A stretch of DNA of 64,000 bases from assembly GCF_025770725.1 (NCBI RefSeq), contig NZ_JANZKZ010000001.1, positions 124,001-188,000 on the forward strand, given 5' to 3'. The position numbers were made by a program, and so were the translations under genes. Below the pieces are notes generated by a model that was given only the letters and a program-made list of their open reading frames with translations, was not told the origin of the DNA and ran no database searches. Shown in pieces: positions 54,517 through 63,003 of the stretch. The first letter of the stretch is position 1. Each line of letters begins with the position of its first letter. Source of the stretch: Sulfurospirillum oryzae (GTDB taxonomy: Bacteria > Campylobacterota > Campylobacteria > Campylobacterales > Sulfurospirillaceae).

Positions 54517-56337
54517 TTAGATCTCAATACGGCGAGAAACGCCAATCAGTTTTTCTTGAGGGAAATTATAGAAACTAACAAAGCTTGGAGACATGTCTTT
54601 AACAAGAGCATAGAGTTTCCATGAGAAATGCTTAGAAACGATCTCTTCATCTCCATAAAAAATTGTTCGCTCATTAATGCCTTGCTTTTTAAGAATCTCT
54701 TCCATATTGAAGACTTCCATATAGCCAACATGAATCACAAGAAGATCAAGTCCCTCAGCTAAAGATTTGAATTCTGTATTGATGCCTAAAGGCTCACTGG
54801 TAGGCTTTACTTTGACAATGACGTTTTTCTCATAAATAATGCCATTTTGAAACATAGTTTTAGGGATGTATGCTGGAATATTTTCTGCCTTACGAGCAAA
54901 GAAAAGAGCAGTACCTTCAATGTGGGACTCTTGTGCATAATGCGTTGTATAGGCTTTTAAGAAGTTTTCTTTATCGACTGAATGAAACGATGAATAAAGA
55001 CGCTCTTGTCCTTGTGTATAAAGAACGATAAAACCAAGTGGAACTGCTGCAATTAAAAGCGACCAATAACCACCATGAGGAATTTTCAAGAGACACGATG
55101 CAAAGAAGATAAAACTAACGATTCCAGAAAATGAAGCAAACCCCATTTTAATCCACTCTTTGCGGTAAAAAAAGATCATCGTCATCAAAGCACCTGTAAT
55201 GCTCATCGCTCCGGCAACGGCTAAACCATAAGCTGCCGCTAGCTTTGCAGACTCTTTAAAGACAAAAAGCATAATGATGACACACACAAATAAGAACCAG
55301 TTAATTGATCCTACGTAGATTTGTGAACGCAATTCATGGGAAGTGTACTCAACGCGAAAATGAGGGAAAATACGTGTTGTCATCGCTTGATAGAGCACTG
55401 AGAAAATACCACTAATCATCGCCTGAGAAGCGATAACCGTTGCTATAATTGTTAATATAAGAAAAGGAATATAAAAAATTGGGGCAAACTCTTGCATCAT
55501 TTCAAACAGAGGGCTACCGACAGATTCAGGATGTGTCAATAAAAAAGTACCTTGCCCGTAATAGCTTAAAATCAATGCAACAAAAGCAAAAATCCATCCT
55601 TTAAGAATAGGCAAGCGTCCTAAATGTCCCATATCAGCATACAACGCCTCGCCACCCGTAGTTGCAAGAATAATGTCTGCTAGGATAATAAAGGTTATAG
55701 CAGGATGATCCAGTGCAAAATTAATGGCATACATAGGATTAATAGCTTTTAAAATGGAAACATCTTGACTGACATACCAAAGACCTACTCCGCCTAAACA
55801 CAAAAACCAAATCACCATAATAGGACCAAAGGCGGCAGCGACTTTTTCAACACCTCGTTTTTGTACCACAAAAAGAGAAAACGCAATCAAGGCAGCAAAA
55901 ACTAAAAGTGCTGTTTGGGGAAGTTCTGCATAAGAGGGTATTAAAAGTATACCTTCCACCGCGCTCAGAATACTAATGGCAGGAGTTATAACACCATCTC
56001 CAATCATTAATGAAAGACCTAAAAAGCCTAAAATAGAGACCATAGAAACCATTTTTGCACTTTTAAGATGTGGCGTAAGCATCTGAATCAGTACAACGGT
56101 ACCACCCTCTCCTTTTTCGCTCAAACTTGTTGCCAGCCACGCATATTGAATGGTAACAAGAATCGTTAATGCCCAAAATACAAACGATAAAATGCCATAA
56201 ATGCTAGCAACGGTAGGAGGAATAATAAGAAAAATAACGGCTAGGGTATAAATAGGGCTTGTTCCAATGTCACCATAAACAACACCCAGTGCTTTGACGA
56301 CCATCATCTCATTTTTCATACGTTCTTTTAACGTCAT
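54517..56337 (-). CDS. kup: Low-affinity potassium uptake protein Kup
   Basis: The protein of about 606 residues has twelve membrane helices. The Kup signature ALGVVYGDIGTSPIYTL lies near residue 15 and GGEALYADMGHLGRLPI near residue 225, with a cytoplasmic C-terminal tail. It imports K+ with H+. ATG at 56337 has AAGGA nine bases upstream; the longer in-frame ATG at 56397 adds a non-family stretch. A long hairpin lies about 130 bases upstream of the start. Confidence 0.94.
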   Translation of the reverse strand: MTLKERMKNEMMVVKALGVVYGDIGTSPIYTLAVIFLIIPPTVASIYGILSFVFWALTILVTIQYAWLATSLSEKGEGGTVVLIQMLTPHLKSAKMVSMVSILGFLGLSLMIGDGVITPAISILSAVEGILLIPSYAELPQTALLVFAALIAFSLFVVQKRGVEKVAAAFGPIMVIWFLCLGGVGLWYVSQDVSILKAINPMYAINFALDHPAITFIILADIILATTGGEALYADMGHLGRLPILKGWIFAFVALILSYYGQGTFLLTHPESVGSPLFEMMQEFAPIFYIPFLILTIIATVIASQAMISGIFSVLYQAMTTRIFPHFRVEYTSHELRSQIYVGSINWFLFVCVIIMLFVFKESAKLAAAYGLAVAGAMSITGALMTMIFFYRKEWIKMGFASFSGIVSFIFFASCLLKIPHGGYWSLLIAAVPLGFIVLYTQGQERLYSSFHSVDKENFLKAYTTHYAQESHIEGTALFFARKAENIPAYIPKTMFQNGIIYEKNVIVKVKPTSEPLGINTEFKSLAEGLDLLVIHVGYMEVFNMEEILKKQGINERTIFYGDEEIVSKHFSWKLYALVKDMSPSFVSFYNFPQEKLIGVSRRIEI

Positions 56338-56467
56338 ATACAAGTATCCTTTTCTGTGTGAAAAAACATTTTTTACACTCACGTAAAAAAAGTGCAAGAG
56401 ACTATTCTATTGCTAACAATATTAAATTTTCCTAAATGTCATAAAAGCAGAAAATAAAATCAAGAAG

Positions 56468-56515
56468 CATGGAAGATTTTTGGAAGAGATTTGATCTCTT
56501 AAAAAATCTTCCATG
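56468..56515 (-). terminator. Long near-perfect hairpin between the aminotransferase and kup genes
   Basis: CATGGAAGATTTTT (56468-56481) pairs with 56502-56515. Inside it AAGAGAT (56484-56490) pairs with ATCTCTT (56494-56500), leaving only GG/A unpaired and a 3-nt loop. It begins nine bases after the aminotransferase stop. The U-tract is weak, so RNA protection or attenuation of kup is also possible. Confidence 0.65.
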
Positions 56516-56523
56516 TAAAGATA

Positions 56524-57804
56524 TTAACTTTGTGATTTTGACAGAGCTTTCACCGCTTTTTGAATCGCATTTAAAAGCCTGTCAATCTCTTTTTTCGTGT
56601 GCGTATAATGAATCGTGATACGAAGCCAGCCTGGCTTTTCATCAAATTTTTGTCCATCTTCAAGGTGAAGAAGATCATGACCATACGGTCCTGCACAGCT
56701 GCACCCTGCTCTGGTTTGAATACCAAAATGATCAGAGAGGTATTGCGAAATGGTATAGGGATTGATCCCTTCAAAATTGAGAGAAAAGATAGGAAGTTTA
56801 TCTTGTGAATATTTACAATAGAGTTTAACGCCTTTAATGGCACGTATACGTGAGCCAAAATAGAACTTCAACTCCTCTTCAAGAGCATGAATTTTTTCTA
56901 GCCCTATTTCATTACGTAGTTTATAGGCAAGTGAAGCTTTAATAAATTGCAAAATGGCAGGTGTTCCCGCATCTTCAATCAGTTCAATGTCACTTAAAAA
57001 ATTGTGCGAAGTACGTGAGACATATCCTACCGTTCCACCACCCGCAAACGTTGGCGTTTTTTCAGTACACAACGCTTTTTTCATAACCAAAATACCACAT
57101 GATCCAACCCCGCCAAGAAGCTTATGCGGTGAGAGGAAAAGAGCATCGTAGTAATTACAATCAATGTTAATATAAGGTGAAGCCGCGGCGGCATCAAGGC
57201 ATAAAATGCCATTATAACGTTTAATAATCTTATAGATACTCTTATAATCGCTCACAATACCCGTAACATTGGAAGCTACCGAAAAAGAGGCAATAATCTC
57301 ACGCTCTTTATACGCTTCTAATTTAGTCTCTAAAAAGCTGATGTCAATTTTTTCTTCACTGTCTAAAGGGATGCGCACAACTTCGCATAGTCCTTCACGA
57401 AAACTGAGTTCATTGGAATGATGCTCATAAGGTCCTACAAAAACGACAGGAAGATTTTCTGGCTTATGCGCGTAGCGTTTAAGCGTGCGAGGAGGAATGT
57501 AAAGACCCATTAACTCTTGAAATTTTTTAATCGCACCTGTAGCACCCGTGCCACAAGGAAAAATGTAAAAGCTCTCATCAATTTCAAGTGCTGCGCGTAA
57601 GTCATTTCTCGCTTGTGCATAATAACGACTCGTTGTAACCGCACTAGAGGCTACCTCCGAGTGGGTATTGGCATAGGTTTTGAGTATCTGCTGCATCTGT
57701 TTTTCAATGGGCTTGTAAGCTTGCCCTGATGCAGTGTAGTCAAAATAGAGAATATTTTTATCTTTAATGATATTTTTACGAATCGCTTGCACTACTGTAT
57801 CCAA
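56524..57804 (-). CDS. Class V aminotransferase / cysteine desulfurase-like PLP enzyme
   Basis: The 426-residue protein is a fold-type I PLP enzyme. The lysine for the Schiff base is in FLSPHKLLGGVGSCGIL near residue 225, the upstream aspartate is in LCLDAAAASP, and it opens with YFDYTASGQAYKP. A GCSCAGPYGHDLLHL stretch late in the protein has cysteines near the place where NifS/SufS have their reactive loop. It could be a cysteine desulfurase or another class V enzyme. No iron-sulfur scaffold gene is adjacent. The gene is divergent from flgS. Confidence 0.8.
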   Translation of the reverse strand: MDTVVQAIRKNIIKDKNILYFDYTASGQAYKPIEKQMQQILKTYANTHSEVASSAVTTSRYYAQARNDLRAALEIDESFYIFPCGTGATGAIKKFQELMGLYIPPRTLKRYAHKPENLPVVFVGPYEHHSNELSFREGLCEVVRIPLDSEEKIDISFLETKLEAYKEREIIASFSVASNVTGIVSDYKSIYKIIKRYNGILCLDAAAASPYINIDCNYYDALFLSPHKLLGGVGSCGILVMKKALCTEKTPTFAGGGTVGYVSRTSHNFLSDIELIEDAGTPAILQFIKASLAYKLRNEIGLEKIHALEEELKFYFGSRIRAIKGVKLYCKYSQDKLPIFSLNFEGINPYTISQYLSDHFGIQTRAGCSCAGPYGHDLLHLEDGQKFDEKPGWLRITIHYTHTKKEIDRLLNAIQKAVKALSKSQS

Positions 57805-57860
57805 AAATTTTTAGGTATTATACCCTTTATAAACTCCTTATGCGATGATTGGAATCAAAA

Positions 57861-58877
57861 ATGATTGACGAAACCTTGCTTAACAGCCTAAGTGCCAAAG
57901 AAAAAGAGCTCTTTAAACAAGGTCTAAAAGACCTTATTAACCAAACGTATGTCATCGAAGATGAGTACAAAAAGCTGGGTGAATCGTATACCTCATTGCA
58001 AGATTTCATTCGTCAAATCATCGAAGTACAGCCTAACGCTTTGTGGGTTTTTGATGAAGATGGTGCCATCTTTTTACAAAACAGTGAAGCTAAAAAAATC
58101 GGCATGATCTTAGAAGGACTCTGCCTTGAAGAGGAGAGTGAGGTCGAATTTGAAGGCAAATCTTATCTCATTAAAAGCGTCACTAAAGGCGATAAAAAAA
58201 TTATCACCGCCACGGACATTACTGAGGGAAAACGTCAAGAACGCCTTGTTTCCATGGGACAAGTTGCCGCACACCTCTCCCATGAAATTCGAAATCCCAT
58301 AGGCTCCGTGTCCTTACTTGCCTCAACCCTTTTAAAGAAAGTTGACCCCAGTGTCAAACCTCTTGTGACGGAGATTAAAAAATCCATTTGGAGGGTGGAA
58401 CGCATCATTAAAGCAACCCTTCTTTTTACGAAAAATGTCCAGATCAACCCAAGCTATTTTTACCTTGATCGCCTCATTAAAGAGTGTGAGCAAGCCATTT
58501 CGCACTACTCCTACACTAAAGAGGTGGCATTTCATTTTGATCTGCCTCATGTGGAGATCAAAGCGGATTTTGAGCTTTTAAATTTAGTGCTTCAAAACTT
58601 TATTTTTAACGCGATTGATGCCATTGAAGAGTGTGATAAAGAGAGTGGTAATGTCACGATTTCATTTGTGGAAGATAGCGATTGTGTTATTTTACATGTA
58701 AAGGATGATGGCAAAGCGATTGAGAATAAAAACATTCTGTTTGAGCCCTTTAAAACAACCAAAACCAAAGGGAATGGTTTAGGACTTGCCCTTTCATTGC
58801 AGATCATTCAAGCACACAATGGCAAGATCAACCTGCTTGAAGATCCAAAAGGCTTTGAAATCAAAATCGCAAAATAG
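57861..58877 (+). CDS. flgS: Sensor histidine kinase of the FlgS type
   Basis: The 338-residue soluble kinase has an N-terminal coiled/PAS-like region (VQPNALWVFDEDGAIFLQNS near residue 55). The phospho-acceptor histidine lies in AAHLSHEIRNPIGSVSLLAS near residue 137, and an HATPase domain follows (NFIFNAIDAIEE; LHVKDDGKAI; TKGNGLGLALSLQI). In C. jejuni FlgS activates FlgR and sigma-54 for flagellar rod and hook genes; the resemblance here is in the N-terminal region and overall size. ATG at 57861 has GGAA six bases upstream; the earlier TTG lies before that site. Confidence 0.85.
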   Translation: MIDETLLNSLSAKEKELFKQGLKDLINQTYVIEDEYKKLGESYTSLQDFIRQIIEVQPNALWVFDEDGAIFLQNSEAKKIGMILEGLCLEEESEVEFEGKSYLIKSVTKGDKKIITATDITEGKRQERLVSMGQVAAHLSHEIRNPIGSVSLLASTLLKKVDPSVKPLVTEIKKSIWRVERIIKATLLFTKNVQINPSYFYLDRLIKECEQAISHYSYTKEVAFHFDLPHVEIKADFELLNLVLQNFIFNAIDAIEECDKESGNVTISFVEDSDCVILHVKDDGKAIENKNILFEPFKTTKTKGNGLGLALSLQIIQAHNGKINLLEDPKGFEIKIAK

Positions 58878-58902
58878 AAGGCTTTGACAAGAAGCCTAAG
58901 CC

Positions 58903-58912
58903 TTACATGTAA
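58903..58912. repeat. TTACATGTAA palindrome between flgS and dnaE
   Basis: Exact palindrome in the 38-bp gap between convergent stop codons, next to a short AGGCTT/AAGCCT inverted repeat. Confidence 0.9.
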
Positions 58913-58915
58913 AGA

Positions 58916-61900
58916 CTAAACAACCTTTACAAAATCCCATTCTGCGATTTTTTCATCAATGCTATCATCGACACTAAAGCCAGTTTCGATGACAACATCT
59001 TGTAGTTTGGAGGTAATAATAAGGTGCAAAGGTCTGCGACCTGAACTCTCTCGCACGATCTGATACAACCGTTCAATTTGAGTGGTATCATCGCCAAGAT
59101 CCAAAAGAAGCACCTTCGGATCAAGAGGAATTTCAATAACTTTGGTCTCAATTTTCTCTTTTTTAGCCTCGGCGAGTTCCATGATTTTCATTACACGAAT
59201 CTTCGCATTCTGCCCATCATTGGTCACTTCAACTTTAAAACAGAGTGGTTTTTCAATATCCATACGAGAGAGTGCTTCAAGCTGTTTTTCAAAAACGGTA
59301 AGCTCCATAGAACCATGAAAATCCATTAAAGAGATGATGCCAAACTTGTTGCCTTTTTTGCTGATCTTCTCCGTAATACTCTCCACTTTGCCAATAAAAA
59401 GCGCTTTACTGCCATCTTCAATCTGATCGCGCTCACTGGAGAGCGTGTAGTTCATCTCATCAATTTCCGCTCTAAAAGCATCTAATGGATGCCCTGAGAT
59501 GTAAAAGCCAATCGTCTCTTTTTCAAGCTCAAGCATGCGTTTGTTATCAAATTCAGGAATATTTTCAATGTTCACTTGAACCGTCGTCATCTCAACCATA
59601 TCGCCAAAGAGTGAATACTCCGCCATTTTCTTAGCACGACTACACTCGGCACTTGCCTCAATAATGCTATCAATATTTTCAAGCAAAGCACGTCTTGTAT
59701 AGCCAAAATCATCAAAACTACCTGATTTTATAAACGATTCAAGGACTTTTTTATTGACTTTGGAACTGTCAATACGCGAAATGAAATCACTCATATCGGC
59801 AAACAGACCTTCCGCTCGAGCTTCTAAGATTTTGCTGATTGCAGCATTGCCCACACCTTTGATCGCGCCCATACCAAAGAGAATCGCTTCTTCTCCTGAG
59901 TCATCCGTAATAGCGCTAAATTCGATTAAACTGCGCTGAATAGAAGGTGGTAAAAGTTTAAGACCAAGACGCTTGACCTCATCAATGTACTTAACAATTT
60001 TATCGGTGTTATCTTGCTCTGAAGTAAGAAGTGCAGCCATAAACTCTTGTGGATAGTAACATTTAAGATACGCTGTCTGGAACGTCACCATCGCGTAAGC
60101 AGCAGAGTGCGATTTGTTAAAACCATATCCTGCAAACTTTTCAATCAAGTCAAACAATTCGATCGCATGCGATCTATCCAACCCTTTATTGACCGCACCT
60201 TGCGCAAACTCTTCGGCTTTTTGTTTCATATAGTCGATTTTTTTCTTACCCATCGCACGACGAATAAGATCCGCTTCGCCAAGGCTAAAACCGCCAATGG
60301 ACTGAACGATCTGCATAACTTGTTCTTGGTAAACAATAACCCCATAGGTTGGCTCTAAGATCGGTCGAAGAGGCTCGGTAAATTCATCAAAGAAGTAGCT
60401 GATCTCTTTTCTGCCGTTTTTACGGTCGATAAAGTCATCCAACATTCCCGATTCCATAGGACCTGGACGGTACAAGGCCAAAACCGCAATAAGATCTTCA
60501 AAGGTTGTCGGTTTAAGACGTTCATTCAACGATTGCATACCGCTGGATTCTATCTGGAAAAGCCCTACAGTAGCACCACTTTGAATCAGTTCATACACCT
60601 TAGGATCGTTCATATCAAGTGTGTTAAAGTTGATCTCTTTGTTGTAGCGAGATTTGATGAGTTTGAGCGCATTATCAATAACGGTGAGGGTCTTTAGACC
60701 CAAAAAGTCGAACTTGATTAAGTCGACATCTTCGAGGTAGTTCAGTGAATACTGCGTGACGAGATGATCTTCACCAGAGGGTTGATAAAGCGGTGTTTTA
60801 TGCCACAACTCTTCATCGCTAATAACCACACCCGCGGCGTGCATACCTGAGTTTCTATTGAGTCCCTCAAGTGCTAACGCAAACTTCCACACGCGTTGCA
60901 TCTTAGGACTGCTTTCAATGAGTTCACGAAGTTTTGGCTCTTTTTGAAAAGCGCCACCTTTATACCCCTCTTCGCCTTCTACTCCAATGCCATTAAGCGT
61001 AATGCCGAGTTCATCTGGAATAAGTTTTGCCATCGCATCGGCTTCGGCGTAAGGAATGGCAAGAACACGCGCCACGTCACGAATAACGCCCTTTGCCAAA
61101 AGCTTACCAAAGGTGATGACTTGCGCCACGTTGTAACGACCGTATTTCTCAACCACATAGTCGATAATCTCGCCACGTCTGCTTTGACAAAAGTCAATAT
61201 CAATATCGGGCATACTAATACGTTCAGGATTCAAAAACCTCTCAAAGAGAAGGTTGTAAGGCATCGGGTCGATGTCGGTGATGAAAAGCGAATAGGCAAC
61301 CAAGCTACCTGCCGCAGAACCCCGTCCAGGTCCTACTGGTACACCTCTGTCTTTGGCTTCACGGATGAAGTCCCAAACGATGAGCATGTAGCCAGGGAAT
61401 TTCATATCGCAGATGATTTTAATCTCTCGCTCAAGTCTTGCTTTGTACTGCTCATGTTTGCTTTCATCAACGTATAAAAGACGTTTTTCAAGTCCTTTGC
61501 GACTTTGATAAGCAAAAAAGTCATCATCACTCTCAAAACTAAGCCCCTCTTTGGCGGCATACTCTTTCATAAACTTAAATTTTGGAGGTGTTGGATCGCC
61601 TAATTTGATCTCTAAATTACACTTTTCCACAATCTCTTGTGTGTTGGAAATGGCTTCTGGAATGTCGGCAAAAAGGTCGCTCATCGCGGTTGGAGATTTG
61701 ACGTAAAATTCATGCACAGAGTGGCGCAAACGGTTAGGATCGTCAAACTCTTTGTTCATCGCAATACACATAAACGCTTCGTGCGCTTCGGCATTATCTT
61801 GTTCTAGGTAGTGGGTGTCATTGGTCGCAATGATTTTAATGTTCGTCTCTTTGGCAAGTCGCAAAATATCATCATCAATAAAGTGCTGATCAGGAATTCC

Positions 61901-62464
61901 ATGACGCATAATCTCTAAGTAAAAATCTTCGCCAAAAATTTCCTTGTATTCAAGGGCGATCTCTTTGGCTCGCTCGTACCCACGCGCACCAAATTGAACG
62001 TTGCGTTTGTTGTTAAGATTGAGATGCCAGTTCACTTCGCCTTGCAGACACGCCCCTGAACAAATAAGACCTTCAGAATGCTCACGCAAAAGCTGTTTGT
62101 TAATACGAGGATAGTAGTAAAACCCTTGAATGTAGCTCATCGATGAGAGATACATCAAGTTTTTATAGCCTATCTCATTTTTGGCGTATAAGCAGAGGTG
62201 AAAACGCTGTTTGGTCGTCTTATCGCCGATGTCATCTTGGTTATGAATGTACGCTTCCATGCCAATGATGGGCTTGATGCCCTCTTTGCGCATCGTTTTG
62301 TAAAAATCAATCGCGCCAAACATATTGCCATGATCCGTTATGGCAACGGAAGTAACGCCTTGGGATTTGAGTTTTTTAGCTAGTTTGCCTATTTTATTGG
62401 CACCATCAAGCAGTGAGTATTCTGTGTGTAAATGTAAATGGGTGTAGGTTGTGTCGCTCATCAT
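58916..62464 (-). CDS. dnaE: DNA polymerase III alpha subunit
   Basis: The 1182-residue replicative polymerase has a PHP domain with metal-ligand motif THLHLHTEYSLLDGANK at residues 7-23, then the Pol-beta-type palm. Visible motifs are GPGRGSAAGSLVAYSL and PDIDIDFCQSRRGEIIDY with the catalytic aspartates, near residue 405. The fingers region (GLFQIESSGMQSLNERLK), a helix-hairpin-helix and an OB domain (ALFIGKVESITEKISKKGNK) follow. ATGs at 62464 and 62461 are both possible; a GAG site favours the second slightly. A hairpin separates it from the upstream FlxA-like gene. Confidence 0.97.
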   Translation of the reverse strand: MMSDTTYTHLHLHTEYSLLDGANKIGKLAKKLKSQGVTSVAITDHGNMFGAIDFYKTMRKEGIKPIIGMEAYIHNQDDIGDKTTKQRFHLCLYAKNEIGYKNLMYLSSMSYIQGFYYYPRINKQLLREHSEGLICSGACLQGEVNWHLNLNNKRNVQFGARGYERAKEIALEYKEIFGEDFYLEIMRHGIPDQHFIDDDILRLAKETNIKIIATNDTHYLEQDNAEAHEAFMCIAMNKEFDDPNRLRHSVHEFYVKSPTAMSDLFADIPEAISNTQEIVEKCNLEIKLGDPTPPKFKFMKEYAAKEGLSFESDDDFFAYQSRKGLEKRLLYVDESKHEQYKARLEREIKIICDMKFPGYMLIVWDFIREAKDRGVPVGPGRGSAAGSLVAYSLFITDIDPMPYNLLFERFLNPERISMPDIDIDFCQSRRGEIIDYVVEKYGRYNVAQVITFGKLLAKGVIRDVARVLAIPYAEADAMAKLIPDELGITLNGIGVEGEEGYKGGAFQKEPKLRELIESSPKMQRVWKFALALEGLNRNSGMHAAGVVISDEELWHKTPLYQPSGEDHLVTQYSLNYLEDVDLIKFDFLGLKTLTVIDNALKLIKSRYNKEINFNTLDMNDPKVYELIQSGATVGLFQIESSGMQSLNERLKPTTFEDLIAVLALYRPGPMESGMLDDFIDRKNGRKEISYFFDEFTEPLRPILEPTYGVIVYQEQVMQIVQSIGGFSLGEADLIRRAMGKKKIDYMKQKAEEFAQGAVNKGLDRSHAIELFDLIEKFAGYGFNKSHSAAYAMVTFQTAYLKCYYPQEFMAALLTSEQDNTDKIVKYIDEVKRLGLKLLPPSIQRSLIEFSAITDDSGEEAILFGMGAIKGVGNAAISKILEARAEGLFADMSDFISRIDSSKVNKKVLESFIKSGSFDDFGYTRRALLENIDSIIEASAECSRAKKMAEYSLFGDMVEMTTVQVNIENIPEFDNKRMLELEKETIGFYISGHPLDAFRAEIDEMNYTLSSERDQIEDGSKALFIGKVESITEKISKKGNKFGIISLMDFHGSMELTVFEKQLEALSRMDIEKPLCFKVEVTNDGQNAKIRVMKIMELAEAKKEKIETKVIEIPLDPKVLLLDLGDDTTQIERLYQIVRESSGRRPLHLIITSKLQDVVIETGFSVDDSIDEKIAEWDFVKVV

Positions 62465-62509
62465 ATCTCAATTAAATTATTTTGAGTGATTGTACCGCAT
62501 ACCCACTTA

Positions 62510-62545
62510 AAAAGCCTTACACCTCTCTTTACATGTAAGACTTTT
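62510..62545 (-). terminator. Terminator of the FlxA-like gene, containing a TTACATGTAA copy
   Basis: AAAAGCCTTAC (62510-62520) pairs with GTAAGACTTTT (62535-62545), with one G-U wobble in the minus transcript, followed by TTTTT. The exact palindrome at 62529-62538 lies across the loop and the right arm. Confidence 0.75.
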
Positions 62546-62564
62546 AGACAACGCAAACAGGGAT

Positions 62565-62891
62565 TTAAGCCAATAGCGAAGTTGCCTTGGCAATTTGCAT
62601 TTCAAGCTTAAAAAGTTCTGCTTGGTATGAAGCTAACAGAGCCTCTTTTACTTGAAGATTTTTCATACTCAGTTCATCATTTTTAGCGGCTTTCTGTTCC
62701 GCCGCAATCTCTTTTTCAAGCTCGGCAATCTTTTTTTCTAATGCTTTAACTTGCGCATCGATAATGCTGCCGCTTGAGGAGGTGTCACTTGTTTCAGAAG
62801 ATGCGCTCGTATTTACATTCTCTTTGCGACTACGGGCAGTATTTTGACCTGTTAGAAATGGATTAGTGTATGATGGGTTAATGGTGTTCAT
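62565..62891 (-). CDS. FlxA-like coiled-coil protein
   Basis: The 108-residue protein has a disordered Ser/Thr/Asn-rich N-terminus and a coiled coil beginning IIDAQVKALEKKIAELEKEI near residue 42. This is the pattern of FlxA-like proteins, known in E. coli as flagellar-regulon members of unknown role. ATG at 62891 lies six bases after GGAG; the earlier ATG at 62897 abuts it. A sigma-28-like CGATAT lies upstream. No function can be assigned beyond a probable link to flagella. Confidence 0.7.
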   Translation of the reverse strand: MNTINPSYTNPFLTGQNTARSRKENVNTSASSETSDTSSSGSIIDAQVKALEKKIAELEKEIAAEQKAAKNDELSMKNLQVKEALLASYQAELFKLEMQIAKATSLLA

Positions 62892-62923
62892 GTCCATCTC
62901 CTTTCTCTGTTTACACTACAGTT

Positions 62924-62929
62924 ATATCG
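62924..62929 (-). promoter_or_regulatory. Possible sigma-28 (FliA) -10 element for the FlxA-like gene
   Basis: TTTTCCGATATAAC on the minus strand holds CGATAT, the -10 core of Campylobacter sigma-28 promoters, about 33 bp before the ATG at 62891. The -35 region is not clear. Confidence 0.4.
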
Positions 62930-62961
62930 GAAAATTCGTGAAAAAATAGAGAAGAGAAAGG

Positions 62962-62995
62962 CTTACATGTAAAGAAGTTTATCTTTACATGTAAG
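62962..62995 (-). terminator. Inverted pair of TTACATGTAA repeats forming a hairpin behind the chemoreceptor gene
   Basis: CTTACATGTAAAG (62962-62974) and its exact reverse complement CTTTACATGTAAG (62983-62995) are separated by 8 nt, giving a perfect 13-bp stem nine bases past the stop. No strong U-tract follows. Confidence 0.75.
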
Positions 62996-63003
62996 GTCAA
63001 ATT

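Noticed and set aside
56511-56519. CCATGTAAAG near the aminotransferase stop as a repeat copy
   Set aside because: The left half is CC instead of TTA; the bases are explained by the long hairpin.
60047-61477. Long plus-strand open frames opposite dnaE (up to 193 codons)
   Set aside because: They are antisense shadows of a strongly conserved polymerase gene, without ribosome-binding sites or recognisable domains.
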